Origin: Acinetobacter dispersus
GTDB lineage: Bacteria; Pseudomonadota; Gammaproteobacteria; Pseudomonadales; Moraxellaceae
Direction: 5' to 3'
NCBI RefSeq assembly: GCF_009884975.1
Contig: NZ_CP041970.1
Span: forward strand, 2,852,001-2,916,000
Length of the DNA: 64,000 bases
Part shown: positions 1 through 8,429 of the stretch, one piece after another
Numbering within the stretch: position 1 is the first letter of the stretch
How the letters are laid out: every line of letters begins with the position of its first letter
Made by a program: the position numbers and the translations under genes
The notes under the pieces: model-generated
Seen by the model: the letters and a program-made list of their open reading frames with translations, nothing else
Database searches by the model: none
Told to the model about the DNA's origin: nothing

Positions 1-147
1 CTGCAAACGCATGAGTGTAATTTGTTCTGCGATATTCAAAATACCACGGCGTTTTAACGGACTATCCTGACGCCTATTTTGTTGTAGGCGGCGAAGTGCA
101 AGTGCTGTGATCAACAGCAACCCAACTGTTGTTATAAAATAATACAT
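1..147 (-). CDS. N-terminus of a membrane-anchored protein, cut by the window edge
   Basis: An open frame runs on the minus strand from an ATG at 147 off the left edge. The 49 visible residues begin MYYFITTVGLLLITALALRR, a single N-terminal membrane segment followed by a basic stretch with many Arg, Lys and Gln. This topology points to an inner-membrane anchor with a cytoplasmic domain beyond the edge. I do not recognise the family from so short a piece. The start is supported only by being the first ATG in the frame; no strong ribosome binding site precedes it. Confidence 0.6.
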   Translation of the reverse strand, partial: MYYFITTVGLLLITALALRRLQQNRRQDSPLKRRGILNIAEQITLMRLQ

Positions 148-453
148 TTCTAACTAATCCCTTTAGATTTTTTATAATCATTTTGGCTTTATGCCAATTT
201 TTTTAATCAAGAACATCGATAGCAAAGTCATTTTGCAGTGCAAACTTAAGTTTTTTAATCGTGTTTTCCTAGACGACCAAAGTCGTAATAGCCCTCTGCA
301 CTTTATTTATAATCATTCGGCATCCAAGATTCAAGTCGTTATTGTCAGTTTATGTTTCTATGGGCGATAGTTTTACGATCAAATTGTGACCACATGATAA
401 TTTAGGCATAAAAAAGAAGGCATGAACGCTCTCATGCCCTCTTCTACACCAAA
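148..453. other. Gene-free gap with the ygiQ terminator at its right end
   Basis: These 306 bases lie between the edge gene and the end of the YgiQ-like gene, both on the minus strand. The DNA is A/T-rich and presumably holds the edge gene's promoter, although I see no convincing -35/-10 pair with normal spacing. The only clear element is the hairpin near 411-446. No reading frame of credible length is present. Confidence 0.6.
411..446 (-). terminator. Rho-independent terminator of the YgiQ-like gene
   Basis: On the minus strand, GAAGAGGGCATGA pairs with TCATGCCTTCTT with one bulge, and a run of T follows. It lies a few bases after the stop codon of the radical SAM gene. Confidence 0.75.
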
Positions 454-2835
454 TTAACGATGTGCTTTGGTTTTAGACTTTGGCTTTCCTGAAAATGGTC
501 TTTTCTCACCCGTTTCACGTGGTGGTAAACCATTATGTTGGGTTAAGACCTGTCCTTTTTGCGGACGCTGTTGACCTGACTGTGAACGAGATTGGCCTTG
601 ACCACGTTTTGCAGAATCCCCTGCGACAGATGAATTCTTTTTGCGTGCCGATTTATATTCACCTTCAGCAGTCCCTTGTGGCTGATAAGTTGGAATCAAA
701 TGCTGCTTTGAATTTCCGATTAAATCTACACGCCCCATCTCTTTCAAGGCTTCACGCAATAAAGGCCAGTTGTTTGGATCGTGATAGCGTAAGAATGCCT
801 TATGCAAACGACGACGCTTTTCGCCTTTCACGATATCCACATTTTCCGTATAACGTGCCACTTTAGACAATGGATTTTTGCCTGAGTAATACATTGTGGT
901 CGCAGTTGCCATTGGCGATGGATAGAAGGTCTGTACCTGATCGGCACGGAAGCCATTTTTCTTCAACCAAATCGCCAGATTCATCATGTCGTAATCGGTG
1001 GTACCCGGATGCGCAGCAATAAAGTATGGAATTAAATACTGTTCCTTACCTGCTTCCTTACTGAAACGCTCAAACATTTGCTTAAAGCGATCATAAGTCC
1101 CGATGCCGGGTTTCATCATCTTCGATAATGGGCCATTTTCGGTATGCTCAGGCGCAATTTTTAGATAACCACCGACATGATGCTGTACCAATTCTTTGAC
1201 ATATTCAGGATTTAGAACTGCAAGGTCGTAACGTAGACCTGAACCAATCAGAATCTTCTTCACCCCTTTGATTTCACGGGCTTTACGATAAAGCTGAACC
1301 AATGGTGCATGGTCGGTATGCAAGTTCTGACAAACGCCTGGATAAACACACGATGGTTTACGGCAATTCTTTTCAATTTCAGGGTCTTGGCAATGCAAAC
1401 GGTACATGTTTGCCGTTGGTCCACCTAAGTCCGAAATAATCCCAGTGAAGTTAGGTGCAGTATCACGGATCTTTTCAATTTCACGTAAAATCGAATCTTC
1501 TGAACGGTTTTGGATAATACGACCTTCATGCTCGGTAATCGAACAGAAAGTACAACCACCAAAGCAACCACGCATGATATTCACAGAGAATTTGATCATA
1601 TCAAATGCTGGGAAACGCGCATTGCCATAAGCTGGATGCGGTAAGCGCGCATAAGGCAAATCAAACACATAATCCATTTCCTCAGTGGTCAGAGGAATTG
1701 GCGGTGGATTAATCCAAACATCACGCTCACCATGACGTTGCACCAATGCACGCGCATTACCGGGGTTGGTTTCTAGATGCAAAATACGGTTGGCATGTGC
1801 ATAGAGTACCTGATCCTCAGCCACTTCTTCATAAGAAGGTAAACGGATTACCGCTAATTCGCGTGGTGGTAATTTATGTTTAATTGCTTTTGATGGTGCA
1901 GGTTTCAGCTGTACGATCTGCGTATCTGGATCTAGATTGTCGCCTTCACGTACAATTGGGTTTGCCACAAATTCTTTTTGGAAGTTTTGATACTGCGCCA
2001 GTGAGTTGCCTTTTTCTTTTTCAACTTCACAGCCATCAATATCTTCAGTCATCACATAAGGATTGATGATCTGATCAACACGACCAATGGTATCAACATC
2101 GTTACTGGCGATTTCAACAAATTTTGCTTTCGATTTTTTATTATGTTTATTAATAATAAATGCAGTACCACGAACATCAGTGATCTCGTGGACTTTTTCA
2201 CCTTTGGCTAAACGATGCATCACGTCGATGATGGCACGCTCGCCATTGCCATACATGAGTAAATCAGCTTTAGAGTCCATCAAAATCGAGCGGCGGACTT
2301 TGTCTGACCAATAGTCATAATGTGCGATACGACGTAAGCTGCCTTCAATCCCACCAAGTAAGACTGGAACGTCTGGAAAAGCCTCACGACAACGCTGACA
2401 GTAAACCGTGGCTGCACGGTCTGGGCGTTTATTCGCTTCATTATTTGGTGAATAGGCATCATCAGAGCGGATTTTACGATCAGCCGTATAACGGTTAATC
2501 ATCGAATCCATGTTCCCTGCGGTCACACCCCATGCAATGGTTGGCTTGCCTAGAACGCGGAAGCTCTCTGCATTCGTCCAATCAGGTTGCGCAATAATTC
2601 CGACACGGAAGCCTTGTGCTTCAAGTACACGCCCAATCACACCTGATACAAAAGATGGATGGTCAATATAAGCATCGCCACAAACTAAAATAAAGTCACA
2701 TGCATCCCAGCCGAGTAGATCCATTTCTTCTCGTGACATCGGCAAAAATGGTGCGGGTTCAAAACACGACGCCCAATATTTGTCGTAATCAAACAGCGCT
2801 TTAGGCGCAGTCTGCATGGTATAGGCAGTAGACAT
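454..2835 (-). CDS. ygiQ: YgiQ family radical SAM protein
   Basis: A 793-residue protein of the YgiQ/UPF0313 family, radical SAM enzymes of unknown substrate. The radical SAM iron-sulfur motif CxxxCxxC is visible in [17 protein letters not shown] at about residues 425-441. The N-terminal part ([15 protein letters not shown], then [20 protein letters not shown]) is the cobalamin-binding-like fold typical of the family. The C-terminal ~60 residues are a basic low-complexity tail rich in Lys, Gln and Ser, as in other family members. Length matches the family. The start is the first ATG; a second in-frame ATG lies six codons later, and neither has a good ribosome binding site. It is transcribed alone and has its own terminator. 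Family assignment is firm; the reaction is not known. Confidence 0.93.
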   Translation of the reverse strand: MSTAYTMQTAPKALFDYDKYWASCFEPAPFLPMSREEMDLLGWDACDFILVCGDAYIDHPSFVSGVIGRVLEAQGFRVGIIAQPDWTNAESFRVLGKPTIAWGVTAGNMDSMINRYTADRKIRSDDAYSPNNEANKRPDRAATVYCQRCREAFPDVPVLLGGIEGSLRRIAHYDYWSDKVRRSILMDSKADLLMYGNGERAIIDVMHRLAKGEKVHEITDVRGTAFIINKHNKKSKAKFVEIASNDVDTIGRVDQIINPYVMTEDIDGCEVEKEKGNSLAQYQNFQKEFVANPIVREGDNLDPDTQIVQLKPAPSKAIKHKLPPRELAVIRLPSYEEVAEDQVLYAHANRILHLETNPGNARALVQRHGERDVWINPPPIPLTTEEMDYVFDLPYARLPHPAYGNARFPAFDMIKFSVNIMRGCFGGCTFCSITEHEGRIIQNRSEDSILREIEKIRDTAPNFTGIISDLGGPTANMYRLHCQDPEIEKNCRKPSCVYPGVCQNLHTDHAPLVQLYRKAREIKGVKKILIGSGLRYDLAVLNPEYVKELVQHHVGGYLKIAPEHTENGPLSKMMKPGIGTYDRFKQMFERFSKEAGKEQYLIPYFIAAHPGTTDYDMMNLAIWLKKNGFRADQVQTFYPSPMATATTMYYSGKNPLSKVARYTENVDIVKGEKRRRLHKAFLRYHDPNNWPLLREALKEMGRVDLIGNSKQHLIPTYQPQGTAEGEYKSARKKNSSVAGDSAKRGQGQSRSQSGQQRPQKGQVLTQHNGLPPRETGEKRPFSGKPKSKTKAHR

Positions 2836-3027
2836 AGCTTGCGAATCTCGGCTAGCAGATGAAGGAGAGACATTTATCGGGGTTGGTTGTATTTTAACCC
2901 CTAAAATGAAAGCCGATCATTTTAACATGAATTTCATTCATTTTTATAGCTCAAAAAACAAACAATAGTGTTTCCCCAAAAAGTATTTGTAACTTATTGA
3001 GGAAACAGCGTCATAAGATGATGATAA

Positions 3028-3537
3028 TTATTCTTTTTCGTTCAAGAAACCTTCTTTAATTTCAGAAGGTAAATCTTGATGCCACCATATATAAATAGAA
3101 GCTTTAATTTCTTCATCTTCATCAGGATCATTAAAAGGTTCATCATCTTCACGGATAAGCTCATCGCCATTAAATTTGAACCAAAACTCCCAAGGATCAT
3201 CATCACCACAGCCCCAAGCTTGTGCATGAATATCAGGTAATACTCTTTTTAAGAATAATAAAATATTTTCAATGTTTTCATCACCATTTGAGCCATGGGT
3301 AAAATCTAGCACAGCAAACCCATCAACATAGTGCAGTGTCTCTGGTGTAAGATCATGTTCAATCGAATCGATCAAATCAACCAGCTCTTGAGTAATCTCA
3401 TCTGCTTGCGGATTAATTAGTAAAGCTGTCTGAATGAACTTTTCTTCATCTCCATGATGTGTGGTAAATAAAACTTCTAATTGCCCCATGATTGTTGAAT
3501 CAGGATGTTTATAATAAACGCGACTATGTAATTCCAT
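3028..3537 (-). CDS. Small acidic protein of unknown function
   Basis: A 169-residue soluble, strongly acidic protein: the C-terminal third has runs such as DDEPFNDPDEDEE. There is no signal peptide, membrane segment or cysteine motif. Trp and Asp/Glu-rich patches (WGCGDDDPWEFWFK, IYIWWHQDLPSE) suggest a compact domain of the immunity-protein or SMI1 type, but that is only an impression. The gene stands alone between ygiQ and the MFS gene, with A/T-rich spacers on both sides. I do not recognise the family and assign no function. Confidence 0.75.
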   Translation of the reverse strand: MELHSRVYYKHPDSTIMGQLEVLFTTHHGDEEKFIQTALLINPQADEITQELVDLIDSIEHDLTPETLHYVDGFAVLDFTHGSNGDENIENILLFLKRVLPDIHAQAWGCGDDDPWEFWFKFNGDELIREDDEPFNDPDEDEEIKASIYIWWHQDLPSEIKEGFLNEKE

Positions 3538-3621
3538 ATTATTTTCCCCAATTTTAATATTATCTCTACACCCAAATAGGTGCTTATTTAAGTTACTAAA
3601 TCTTCAGAACTTTTATCAAGT

Positions 3622-4845
3622 TTATGCGACTTTATTTGTCGTTTTATTTTCATTCTTCATTAAGCGTATCGCGAGCATAAAACCGATCACTAAGACCACA
3701 ACCACCATAAGATTTATTCCCGTCCAGCCATAGTTCTCCCAGACCAACCCACCACTACTGCCAAGCAAACTTGAGCCGATGTAATAGCAGAATAAATAGA
3801 GTGAAGACGCGACTGCTCGATACTGAACAGCTTGAACAGAAACCCAACTGCTGGCCGTCGAATGTGCCGCAAAAAATGAAAAGGTAAAAATTATGAGACC
3901 CAGTAAGATGGTCCAAAGCGATGGAATCAAGGTAATCAATAGACCGATGATCATCATGACCAGTAAAACTGGCAACACTTTATCGCGCCCATATTTAAAG
4001 CCCCATTGCGCGGCTTTGGGTGAACTATAAATCCCTGCCAGATAAGCAATTGAAATCAGACCAATCCATGTTTGCGATAGATGAAACGGGGCTTCTAATA
4101 AGTGGTAACTGATATAGTTAAATACAGTCACCAAACAGCCCATCAAGATAAAACCTTGGGCAAATAAAATGCGTAGTTTTGGGTCTTTTAAATTTTGCTC
4201 AAACGCTGCTTTAAAACGTGAAAATCGGAATGGAAACGGTTTGAAATACTGTGACTTAGGTAATAGCAGATAGAATAAGCAGGCAATCACAAAATTCAGA
4301 AAACCAATAATATAAGTTGCCGATTGCCAAGAAATAAAATCAACCAGAACCCCTGCAATCAGACGTCCACCCATTCCGCCAATCGCGGTACCTGAGATAT
4401 ACAGCCCCATGGCAAAACCGATATCCTTCTGCGCAATCTCCTCTCCGATATAAGTCATCGCTACCGCAGCAACACCGCTAACAGCTAGACCAATCAAAAC
4501 ACGGGTACTTAGAAAGATTTCCCAGATTGGAAAAGAAGCACTAATCAGTAATAAAATCGAGACCAGAAATAAGGCAAACACCATGATGGGTTTACGCCCG
4601 AATCGATCGGAAATAAAGCCAGTGAACAACAGGCCAATAGCCAGTGCAATGGTGGAAAAAGAGAGCGGAAAACTACTGTGGGTCGGAGTGACATGAAAGA
4701 ATTCTGCAAAGATCGGCATCATCGGCTGTACACAGTACAACGAGGAAAATGACGCGAAACCAGCAAAGAACAATGACCATAAAATCGCAGTAAACGATTT
4801 CGAACCATATTCAATATGGGTTGGGCGCAGCACTGATTCAGACAT
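3622..4845 (-). CDS. MFS transporter, YnfM-like
   Basis: A 407-residue major facilitator with twelve predicted membrane helices. The loop 2-3 motif is FISDRFGRKPIMVFA, matching the MFS signature GxxxDRxGRR/K. The best resemblance is to the YnfM/YdhC-like drug:H+ antiporter group of inner-membrane permeases; the substrate cannot be read from sequence. The start is well supported: AAGGAG lies five bases before the ATG. The last residues are polar and cytoplasmic. The gene is monocistronic and lies tail-to-head with the esterase gene upstream, about 78 bp away. Family is certain, function open. Confidence 0.9.
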   Translation of the reverse strand: MSESVLRPTHIEYGSKSFTAILWSLFFAGFASFSSLYCVQPMMPIFAEFFHVTPTHSSFPLSFSTIALAIGLLFTGFISDRFGRKPIMVFALFLVSILLLISASFPIWEIFLSTRVLIGLAVSGVAAVAMTYIGEEIAQKDIGFAMGLYISGTAIGGMGGRLIAGVLVDFISWQSATYIIGFLNFVIACLFYLLLPKSQYFKPFPFRFSRFKAAFEQNLKDPKLRILFAQGFILMGCLVTVFNYISYHLLEAPFHLSQTWIGLISIAYLAGIYSSPKAAQWGFKYGRDKVLPVLLVMMIIGLLITLIPSLWTILLGLIIFTFSFFAAHSTASSWVSVQAVQYRAVASSLYLFCYYIGSSLLGSSGGLVWENYGWTGINLMVVVVLVIGFMLAIRLMKNENKTTNKVA

Positions 4846-4923
4846 GAGGACTCCTTATGCCCGATCAGTATACGCCTTCGACCGAAATGCGGAATGATCA
4901 TTTCGGCCATTTTTATCAAATGT

Positions 4924-6180
4924 TTAAAATAATGCTTTAGGCAAACGGATCTGAATTATTTCATTATCATCGGCGAGTTTGGCATTGCGTCCTGATGAAC
5001 CAGGGAAATTATTGTCATTCAATACCGTCAAAGTGGTGCCATTTTCAATAATCACATCTTCAATGGTTTCAAATGGAAAGGCAAACAGCTTGCCTGTACC
5101 AATATCTCCTTCACGCGCTGTACCATACAGCCCATTTGGATTGGCAATTTTCATTAAGTCGACCAAGTCTTCGCGTGCCACCACCTGCTTCGGCTCATTG
5201 AATTTAATTCGAATCAGTTTCTTATGGCCACCGAGATTATTTTGACTCACATCGCGCTCAATAATGATGCCCTCTTTGTCATTAAACAGCTGGAAGTCAC
5301 CAATATTGGTGGCTTTACTATCCAGTACAAACCAATAATAAACACCCGTATAGGCTTTCTTCTGAAGATCAAACTGGGAGATCAGCAGCCTACCTGTCGA
5401 GTCATTCAGCAATGGCTTTTCCAGTAGCGGATACAGGTATTTGCCATCAGGTGAAATTGCCATGCCTTCAAAACCACTACTGCGCCCCACCAATGGCTCC
5501 ACATAATTGATATTGGTTTTATTCAGCTGGTTTTGCGGAGAGCGTAATTCTTGGCTCGGATTAAATGGATTGGGCAAAGCAATCGGTGCATCGAGTAACA
5601 CACCATCGGCTGAGAAATGTAGTAAGAATGGGCCAAATTCATCACCAATCCAATAAGTACCATCTGGCGCACGTTGCATCGATTCAGGATCAAAATCCGC
5701 CCCTGTCAATAAACGTTCTGCGGTATTGCCATTTACAATCTCAAAAGGAATCCGCTTATTGGGATCACGTAATTGAATGAAACTTTGTACAGAAACCTGC
5801 CCCGAACCTTTGCTCTTGGTTTTAAAATCAGCTTTGATTTTATAAATGCGTAATAAGAAATCAGCTGAATTATCCTGTGTGCCAAAACCGTTATCGGCCA
5901 TGGCCATATAAGTGCCATCCTCATTTTTTAAGGCAGCAGAAAAGCCCTGTACAGGTTGTCCTTTAAAAGGTGGATAGATGCCATTGGCCCCACTCACCGC
6001 TTTACCTGAATCTGGTCCCGCAGCATAAGTTGCGACAGGAAGCTTGGCGAAAGAAATCAGAGTGGGTTCTGTGACTTTGTCTGTCGATGTATTCTGATCT
6101 TGATTATTGTCATCATTATTACAAGCCGTTAAACCCAAAGCACTACAGCAGAATAAGGCCAATAAAGTTTTCTTGTTCAT
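4924..6180 (-). CDS. Esterase-like / phytase-like domain lipoprotein
   Basis: About 418 residues of the 'esterase-like activity of phytase' family, a beta-propeller fold. The N-terminus has a lipoprotein signal, MNKKTLLALFCCSALGLTAC, with the lipobox LTAC, followed by an Asn/Asp-rich linker. Family landmarks are GFSAALKNEDGTYMAMADNG, DFDPESMQRAPDGTYWIGDE and GRSSGFEGMAISPDGKYLYP. I prefer the ATG at 6180 because it gives a normal signal peptide; an ATG four codons upstream is possible. The protein is expected to be anchored in the outer membrane facing the periplasm. The substrate is not known; phosphate ester hydrolysis is only what the family name suggests. Confidence 0.87.
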   Translation of the reverse strand: MNKKTLLALFCCSALGLTACNNDDNNQDQNTSTDKVTEPTLISFAKLPVATYAAGPDSGKAVSGANGIYPPFKGQPVQGFSAALKNEDGTYMAMADNGFGTQDNSADFLLRIYKIKADFKTKSKGSGQVSVQSFIQLRDPNKRIPFEIVNGNTAERLLTGADFDPESMQRAPDGTYWIGDEFGPFLLHFSADGVLLDAPIALPNPFNPSQELRSPQNQLNKTNINYVEPLVGRSSGFEGMAISPDGKYLYPLLEKPLLNDSTGRLLISQFDLQKKAYTGVYYWFVLDSKATNIGDFQLFNDKEGIIIERDVSQNNLGGHKKLIRIKFNEPKQVVAREDLVDLMKIANPNGLYGTAREGDIGTGKLFAFPFETIEDVIIENGTTLTVLNDNNFPGSSGRNAKLADDNEIIQIRLPKALF

Positions 6181-6333
6181 GGTTTTATACATTTGGTAAA
6201 AATTTACGCAAATTAAAACAAGCTTTGATGACGTTTTTACTGCAATAAAATGAAATCTTTATGGCGAAAAGATGACAATGTCACTCATGGCTTTACGCTA
6301 TCAATCATGCCAACTCCTCTTGACTCCATGTTG

Positions 6334-6738
6334 CTAAAGCTTGATCGGTTGATACTCTCCTGCAATCGCAGCTTTTAAAAAATTTTGAAAGGTTGGGCAT
6401 TGCATATGATTTTCTGCGGGGCATACCGCCGCATGTCTCAGCCCTTCGCTGATAAAGTGCAAACGTCGGGTCATTTGTTCCAACTGCTCTGCTTTCTCAT
6501 TGAGCATGGTTCGGTCCAATTCGGGCTGACCACTCTCCCCAAACATATGCGCAATTTCATTGAGGGAAAAACCTGCCGCCCGCCCCAAAGCAATCAATGC
6601 CAATTGATCCAAGACTTGTTTGCCATACTGTCGGCGTAATCCATGACGACCAATCGATCTAATTAAGCCCTTTTCCTCATAAAAGCGTAAGGTTGAGGTG
6701 GTCACATTGGCCCGTTTAGCCACTTCTCCAATATCCAT
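6334..6738 (-). CDS. MerR family transcriptional regulator
   Basis: A 134-residue MerR-type activator. The winged helix is at residues 1-70 (MDIGEVAKRANVTTSTLRFY, then EEKGLI) and a dimerisation coiled coil at about 75-110. Cys and His sit in the C-terminal AAVCPAENHMQCPTF, which could bind metal or sense redox state, but the spacing is not that of SoxR. AGGGG five bases before the ATG supports the start. The gene is divergent from the DUF2938-flavodoxin-DUF2798 set, and a perfect inverted repeat lies between them, so it probably controls that set as well as itself. The inducer is unknown. Confidence 0.9.
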   Translation of the reverse strand: MDIGEVAKRANVTTSTLRFYEEKGLIRSIGRHGLRRQYGKQVLDQLALIALGRAAGFSLNEIAHMFGESGQPELDRTMLNEKAEQLEQMTRRLHFISEGLRHAAVCPAENHMQCPTFQNFLKAAIAGEYQPIKL

Positions 6739-6752
6739 AAATACCCCTTGAC

Positions 6753-6768
6753 TTCAAGTTGACTTGAA
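6753..6768. promoter_or_regulatory. Inverted repeat, likely MerR operator
   Basis: TTCAAGT and ACTTGAA form a perfect 7-bp inverted repeat with a 2-bp centre. It resembles the CTCAAGTTAACTTGAG sites bound by SoxR and related MerR proteins. It lies between the divergent MerR gene and the DUF2938 gene, immediately upstream of the MerR start. Confidence 0.65.
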
Positions 6769-6819
6769 CTTGCACACTATATTTATCGCGTTTTATGCAA
6801 AAAAGATCAAGGTGAAAAA

Positions 6820-7311
6820 ATGGAAACTGCGGAACTATTATTTCAAATCCTATGCCTAGGCGTAGGAGCCACAATAATCATGGATATATGGCTACTGCTG
6901 TTAAAAAGACTCCACCTCCCGAGCTTAAATTTTGCCTTACTGGGCCGTTGGGTCGGTTGGATATTTCGGGGCAAGTTCATCCATGCATCGATTGCGCAAA
7001 GCCCTGCCATTCAAAGGGAATATGCCTTGGGTTGGCTGGCACATTACAGTGTCGGCATCCTCTTTGCCTTCAGCTTTGTCCTGATTGTAGGAGGTGTATG
7101 GTTACGACACCCTCAATTCAGCTCTGCCTTTATTTTCGGGGTGATTACAGTGCTTATTCCCTTTTTCATCATGCAACCCGCCATGGGAGCAGGCATTGCT
7201 TCAGCTAAAACAGCACAACCTTTGCGCAACTGCCTACGAAGTCTGATCAATCACACTATTTTTGGCTGCGGTTTATATCTCAGCGCTCAATTGCTTGCAC
7301 GGTTTCACTGA
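6820..7311 (+). CDS. DUF2938 family membrane protein
   Basis: A 163-residue integral membrane protein with four predicted helices, of the DUF2938 family. Visible features are GVGATIIMDIWLLLLKR at the N-terminus, GRWVGWIFRGKFIH in the first loop, and FFIMQPAMGAGIASAKT in the third helix region. An AAGGTG precedes the ATG. It is the first gene of a three-gene set: its stop is 11 bases from the flavodoxin gene. The function of the family is unknown. The MerR neighbour suggests the set responds to a stress or chemical signal. Confidence 0.85.
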   Translation: METAELLFQILCLGVGATIIMDIWLLLLKRLHLPSLNFALLGRWVGWIFRGKFIHASIAQSPAIQREYALGWLAHYSVGILFAFSFVLIVGGVWLRHPQFSSAFIFGVITVLIPFFIMQPAMGAGIASAKTAQPLRNCLRSLINHTIFGCGLYLSAQLLARFH

Positions 7312-7322
7312 GGAGTTCAACC

Positions 7323-7898
7323 ATGAAATCCATTGCTATTATTTATCATAGCCGTCAGGGCCATACCCAATTTATTGCCCAACAGATTCAACTCGGTGCC
7401 GCACAAGTTGGACAGATTAAAATTGATTTATTCACCGCTGAGCAGCTAATGTCACAACCTGAATTACTCTGTCACTATGATGGACTGATTTGGGGTTCAC
7501 CAACCTATTTGGGTGGTGTGTCAGGCACATTGAAACTGTTGATGGATGCCACAGGACCTTTATGGAAAAAACAAGCATTTAAAGGAAAGTTAGCTGCAGG
7601 ATTTACAGTTTCCTCACTGCCTGCAGGCGATAAGCAATCTACCCTGATTTCACTTTTCACCTTTTCGATGCAACACGGTATGATATGGGTCGGTAATCCT
7701 ATTTTACCTGAGCAACATCAAGGTGTTCCTTATACGCAAGCGGCCAATCGTCTCGGGTCATGGTCTGGCCTTATGGCACAAGCTGAACATGCCAGTGCGG
7801 CAGATGCTTTTGATTTTGGCGATATCAAAACCGCTCAGTTATTTGGACAAAATTTTGCATTGAGCTTAAGTGCATATCAAGGAGTGATGATCACGTGA
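7323..7898 (+). CDS. Flavodoxin-fold NAD(P)H:quinone oxidoreductase-like protein
   Basis: A 191-residue flavodoxin-like protein. The phosphate-binding loop is IIYHSRQGHTQFIA (residues 6-19), and WGSPTYLGGVSGTLKLLMDAT (about 58-78) is the FMN-contact segment seen in WrbA and other NADPH-dependent FMN reductases. The family reduces quinones or azo and nitro compounds by two electrons in the cytoplasm. A strong GAGGAG lies seven bases before the ATG. The final codons overlap the DUF2798 gene in a GTGA junction, so translation is probably coupled. Control by the MerR neighbour fits a role in quinone or electrophile detoxification, which is inference. Confidence 0.9.
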   Translation: MKSIAIIYHSRQGHTQFIAQQIQLGAAQVGQIKIDLFTAEQLMSQPELLCHYDGLIWGSPTYLGGVSGTLKLLMDATGPLWKKQAFKGKLAAGFTVSSLPAGDKQSTLISLFTFSMQHGMIWVGNPILPEQHQGVPYTQAANRLGSWSGLMAQAEHASAADAFDFGDIKTAQLFGQNFALSLSAYQGVMIT

Positions 7899-8113
7899 AA
7901 GCAGCAAGTCTTTTATTTCCATTGATTTTATCCTGCATGATGTCTTGTATAATCTCTGGCATCACCACATTAAAAGCAGTCGGTTTTATCGATAATTTCT
8001 TTGCCATGTGGATGTCAGCATGGATCGTGGCGTGGATGTTTGCCTTTCCTAGCGTATTGGTCTGCGCACCAATTGCACAAAGGTTGGTCGGCTGGATTCT
8101 AAAGAAACGCTAA
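7895..8113 (+). CDS. DUF2798 family small membrane protein
   Basis: A 72-residue protein with two membrane helices, recognised by the DUF2798 pattern: ILSCMMSCIISGITTLKAVG, then a short loop and WMSAWIVAWMFAFPSVLVCAPIA. It starts with GTG overlapping the flavodoxin stop; AAGGAG is placed 11 bases upstream. The family's function is unknown. It ends the MerR-controlled set, and its stop codon is only nine bases before the GacA-type box of the next locus. Confidence 0.85.
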   Translation: MKAASLLFPLILSCMMSCIISGITTLKAVGFIDNFFAMWMSAWIVAWMFAFPSVLVCAPIAQRLVGWILKKR

Positions 8114-8122
8114 TTTTCACTC

Positions 8123-8140
8123 TGTAAGTAAAAGCCTACA
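8123..8140 (+). promoter_or_regulatory. GacA-type upstream activating box
   Basis: TGTAAG-N6-CCTACA matches the GacA box consensus TGTAAG-N6-CTTACA at 11 of 12 defined positions. Its centre is about 66 bp upstream of the likely transcription start of the adjacent RNA gene, which is the arrangement known for rsmX, rsmY and rsmZ in Pseudomonas. Confidence 0.75.
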
Positions 8141-8184
8141 GTGACTGTGGTGATTGGCGAATATACCGAATGAGATAGATTCGC

Positions 8185-8190
8185 TAATAT
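8185..8190 (+). promoter_or_regulatory. -10 element of the first Csr-type RNA
   Basis: TAATAT lies seven bases before the expected start near 8197. No -35 element is recognisable at 17 bp, as expected for an activator-dependent promoter under the GacA box. The corresponding hexamer in the second copy is TAATCT at 9045. Confidence 0.5.
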
Positions 8191-8196
8191 ATCAAG

Positions 8197-8316
8197 CATA
8201 GAGAGACAGGATGTCTCATTCAGAATAATAATAAGCACAGGATGTGGTCGTTGACAGGAGTTGGCGGCAAGAAACCAAATATGAGAAAGCCTCGACAGGA
8301 TGTCGGGGCTTTTTTA
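8197..8316 (+). ncRNA. CsrB/RsmXYZ-like CsrA-sequestering small RNA, copy 1
   Basis: A candidate RNA of about 119 nt. It shows four AGGA motifs: GAGAC-AGGAT-GTCTC (8203-8217), CAC-AGGAT-GTG (8236-8246), ACAGGAG (8254-8260) and CGAC-AGGAT-GTCG (8293-8305). Three put GGA in a hairpin loop inside ACAGGATGT, the known high-affinity CsrA/RsmA site, and the last is the terminator loop. The GacA-type box upstream, the short length and the built-in terminator all match RsmX/Y/Z. The inferred role is to bind CsrA and relieve its translational repression on a GacS/GacA signal. I do not recall a named RNA family for this in Acinetobacter. The class is well supported; expression is inferred. Confidence 0.78.
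8286..8316 (+). terminator. Terminator of the first Csr-type RNA
   Basis: AAGCC and CGAC pair with GTCG and GGCTT around an AGGAT loop, followed by T6. The terminator loop is itself a CsrA-type site. Confidence 0.85.
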
Positions 8317-8362
8317 TTCGGCTTAATATCTAAAACTAAACGATTTACCCCTATAGATTACA

Positions 8363-8391
8363 TTGACTCCTATCGGCTTGCTCCCTACCAT
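8363..8391 (+). promoter_or_regulatory. Promoter of the first transglycosylase
   Basis: TTGACT and TACCAT are separated by 17 bp. The same two hexamers with the same spacing occur upstream of the second copy, although the spacer sequence differs. This conservation argues that the promoter is used. Confidence 0.65.
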
Positions 8392-8429
8392 CCGCATGTT
8401 TTATAGATGACGGTCAAACTTTTTCTACG

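Noticed and set aside
8197..8316. Reading the hairpin-rich region as a riboswitch for the transglycosylase
   Set aside because: A separate terminator and a separate downstream promoter lie between it and the gene, and the motifs match CsrA sites rather than any riboswitch core I know.
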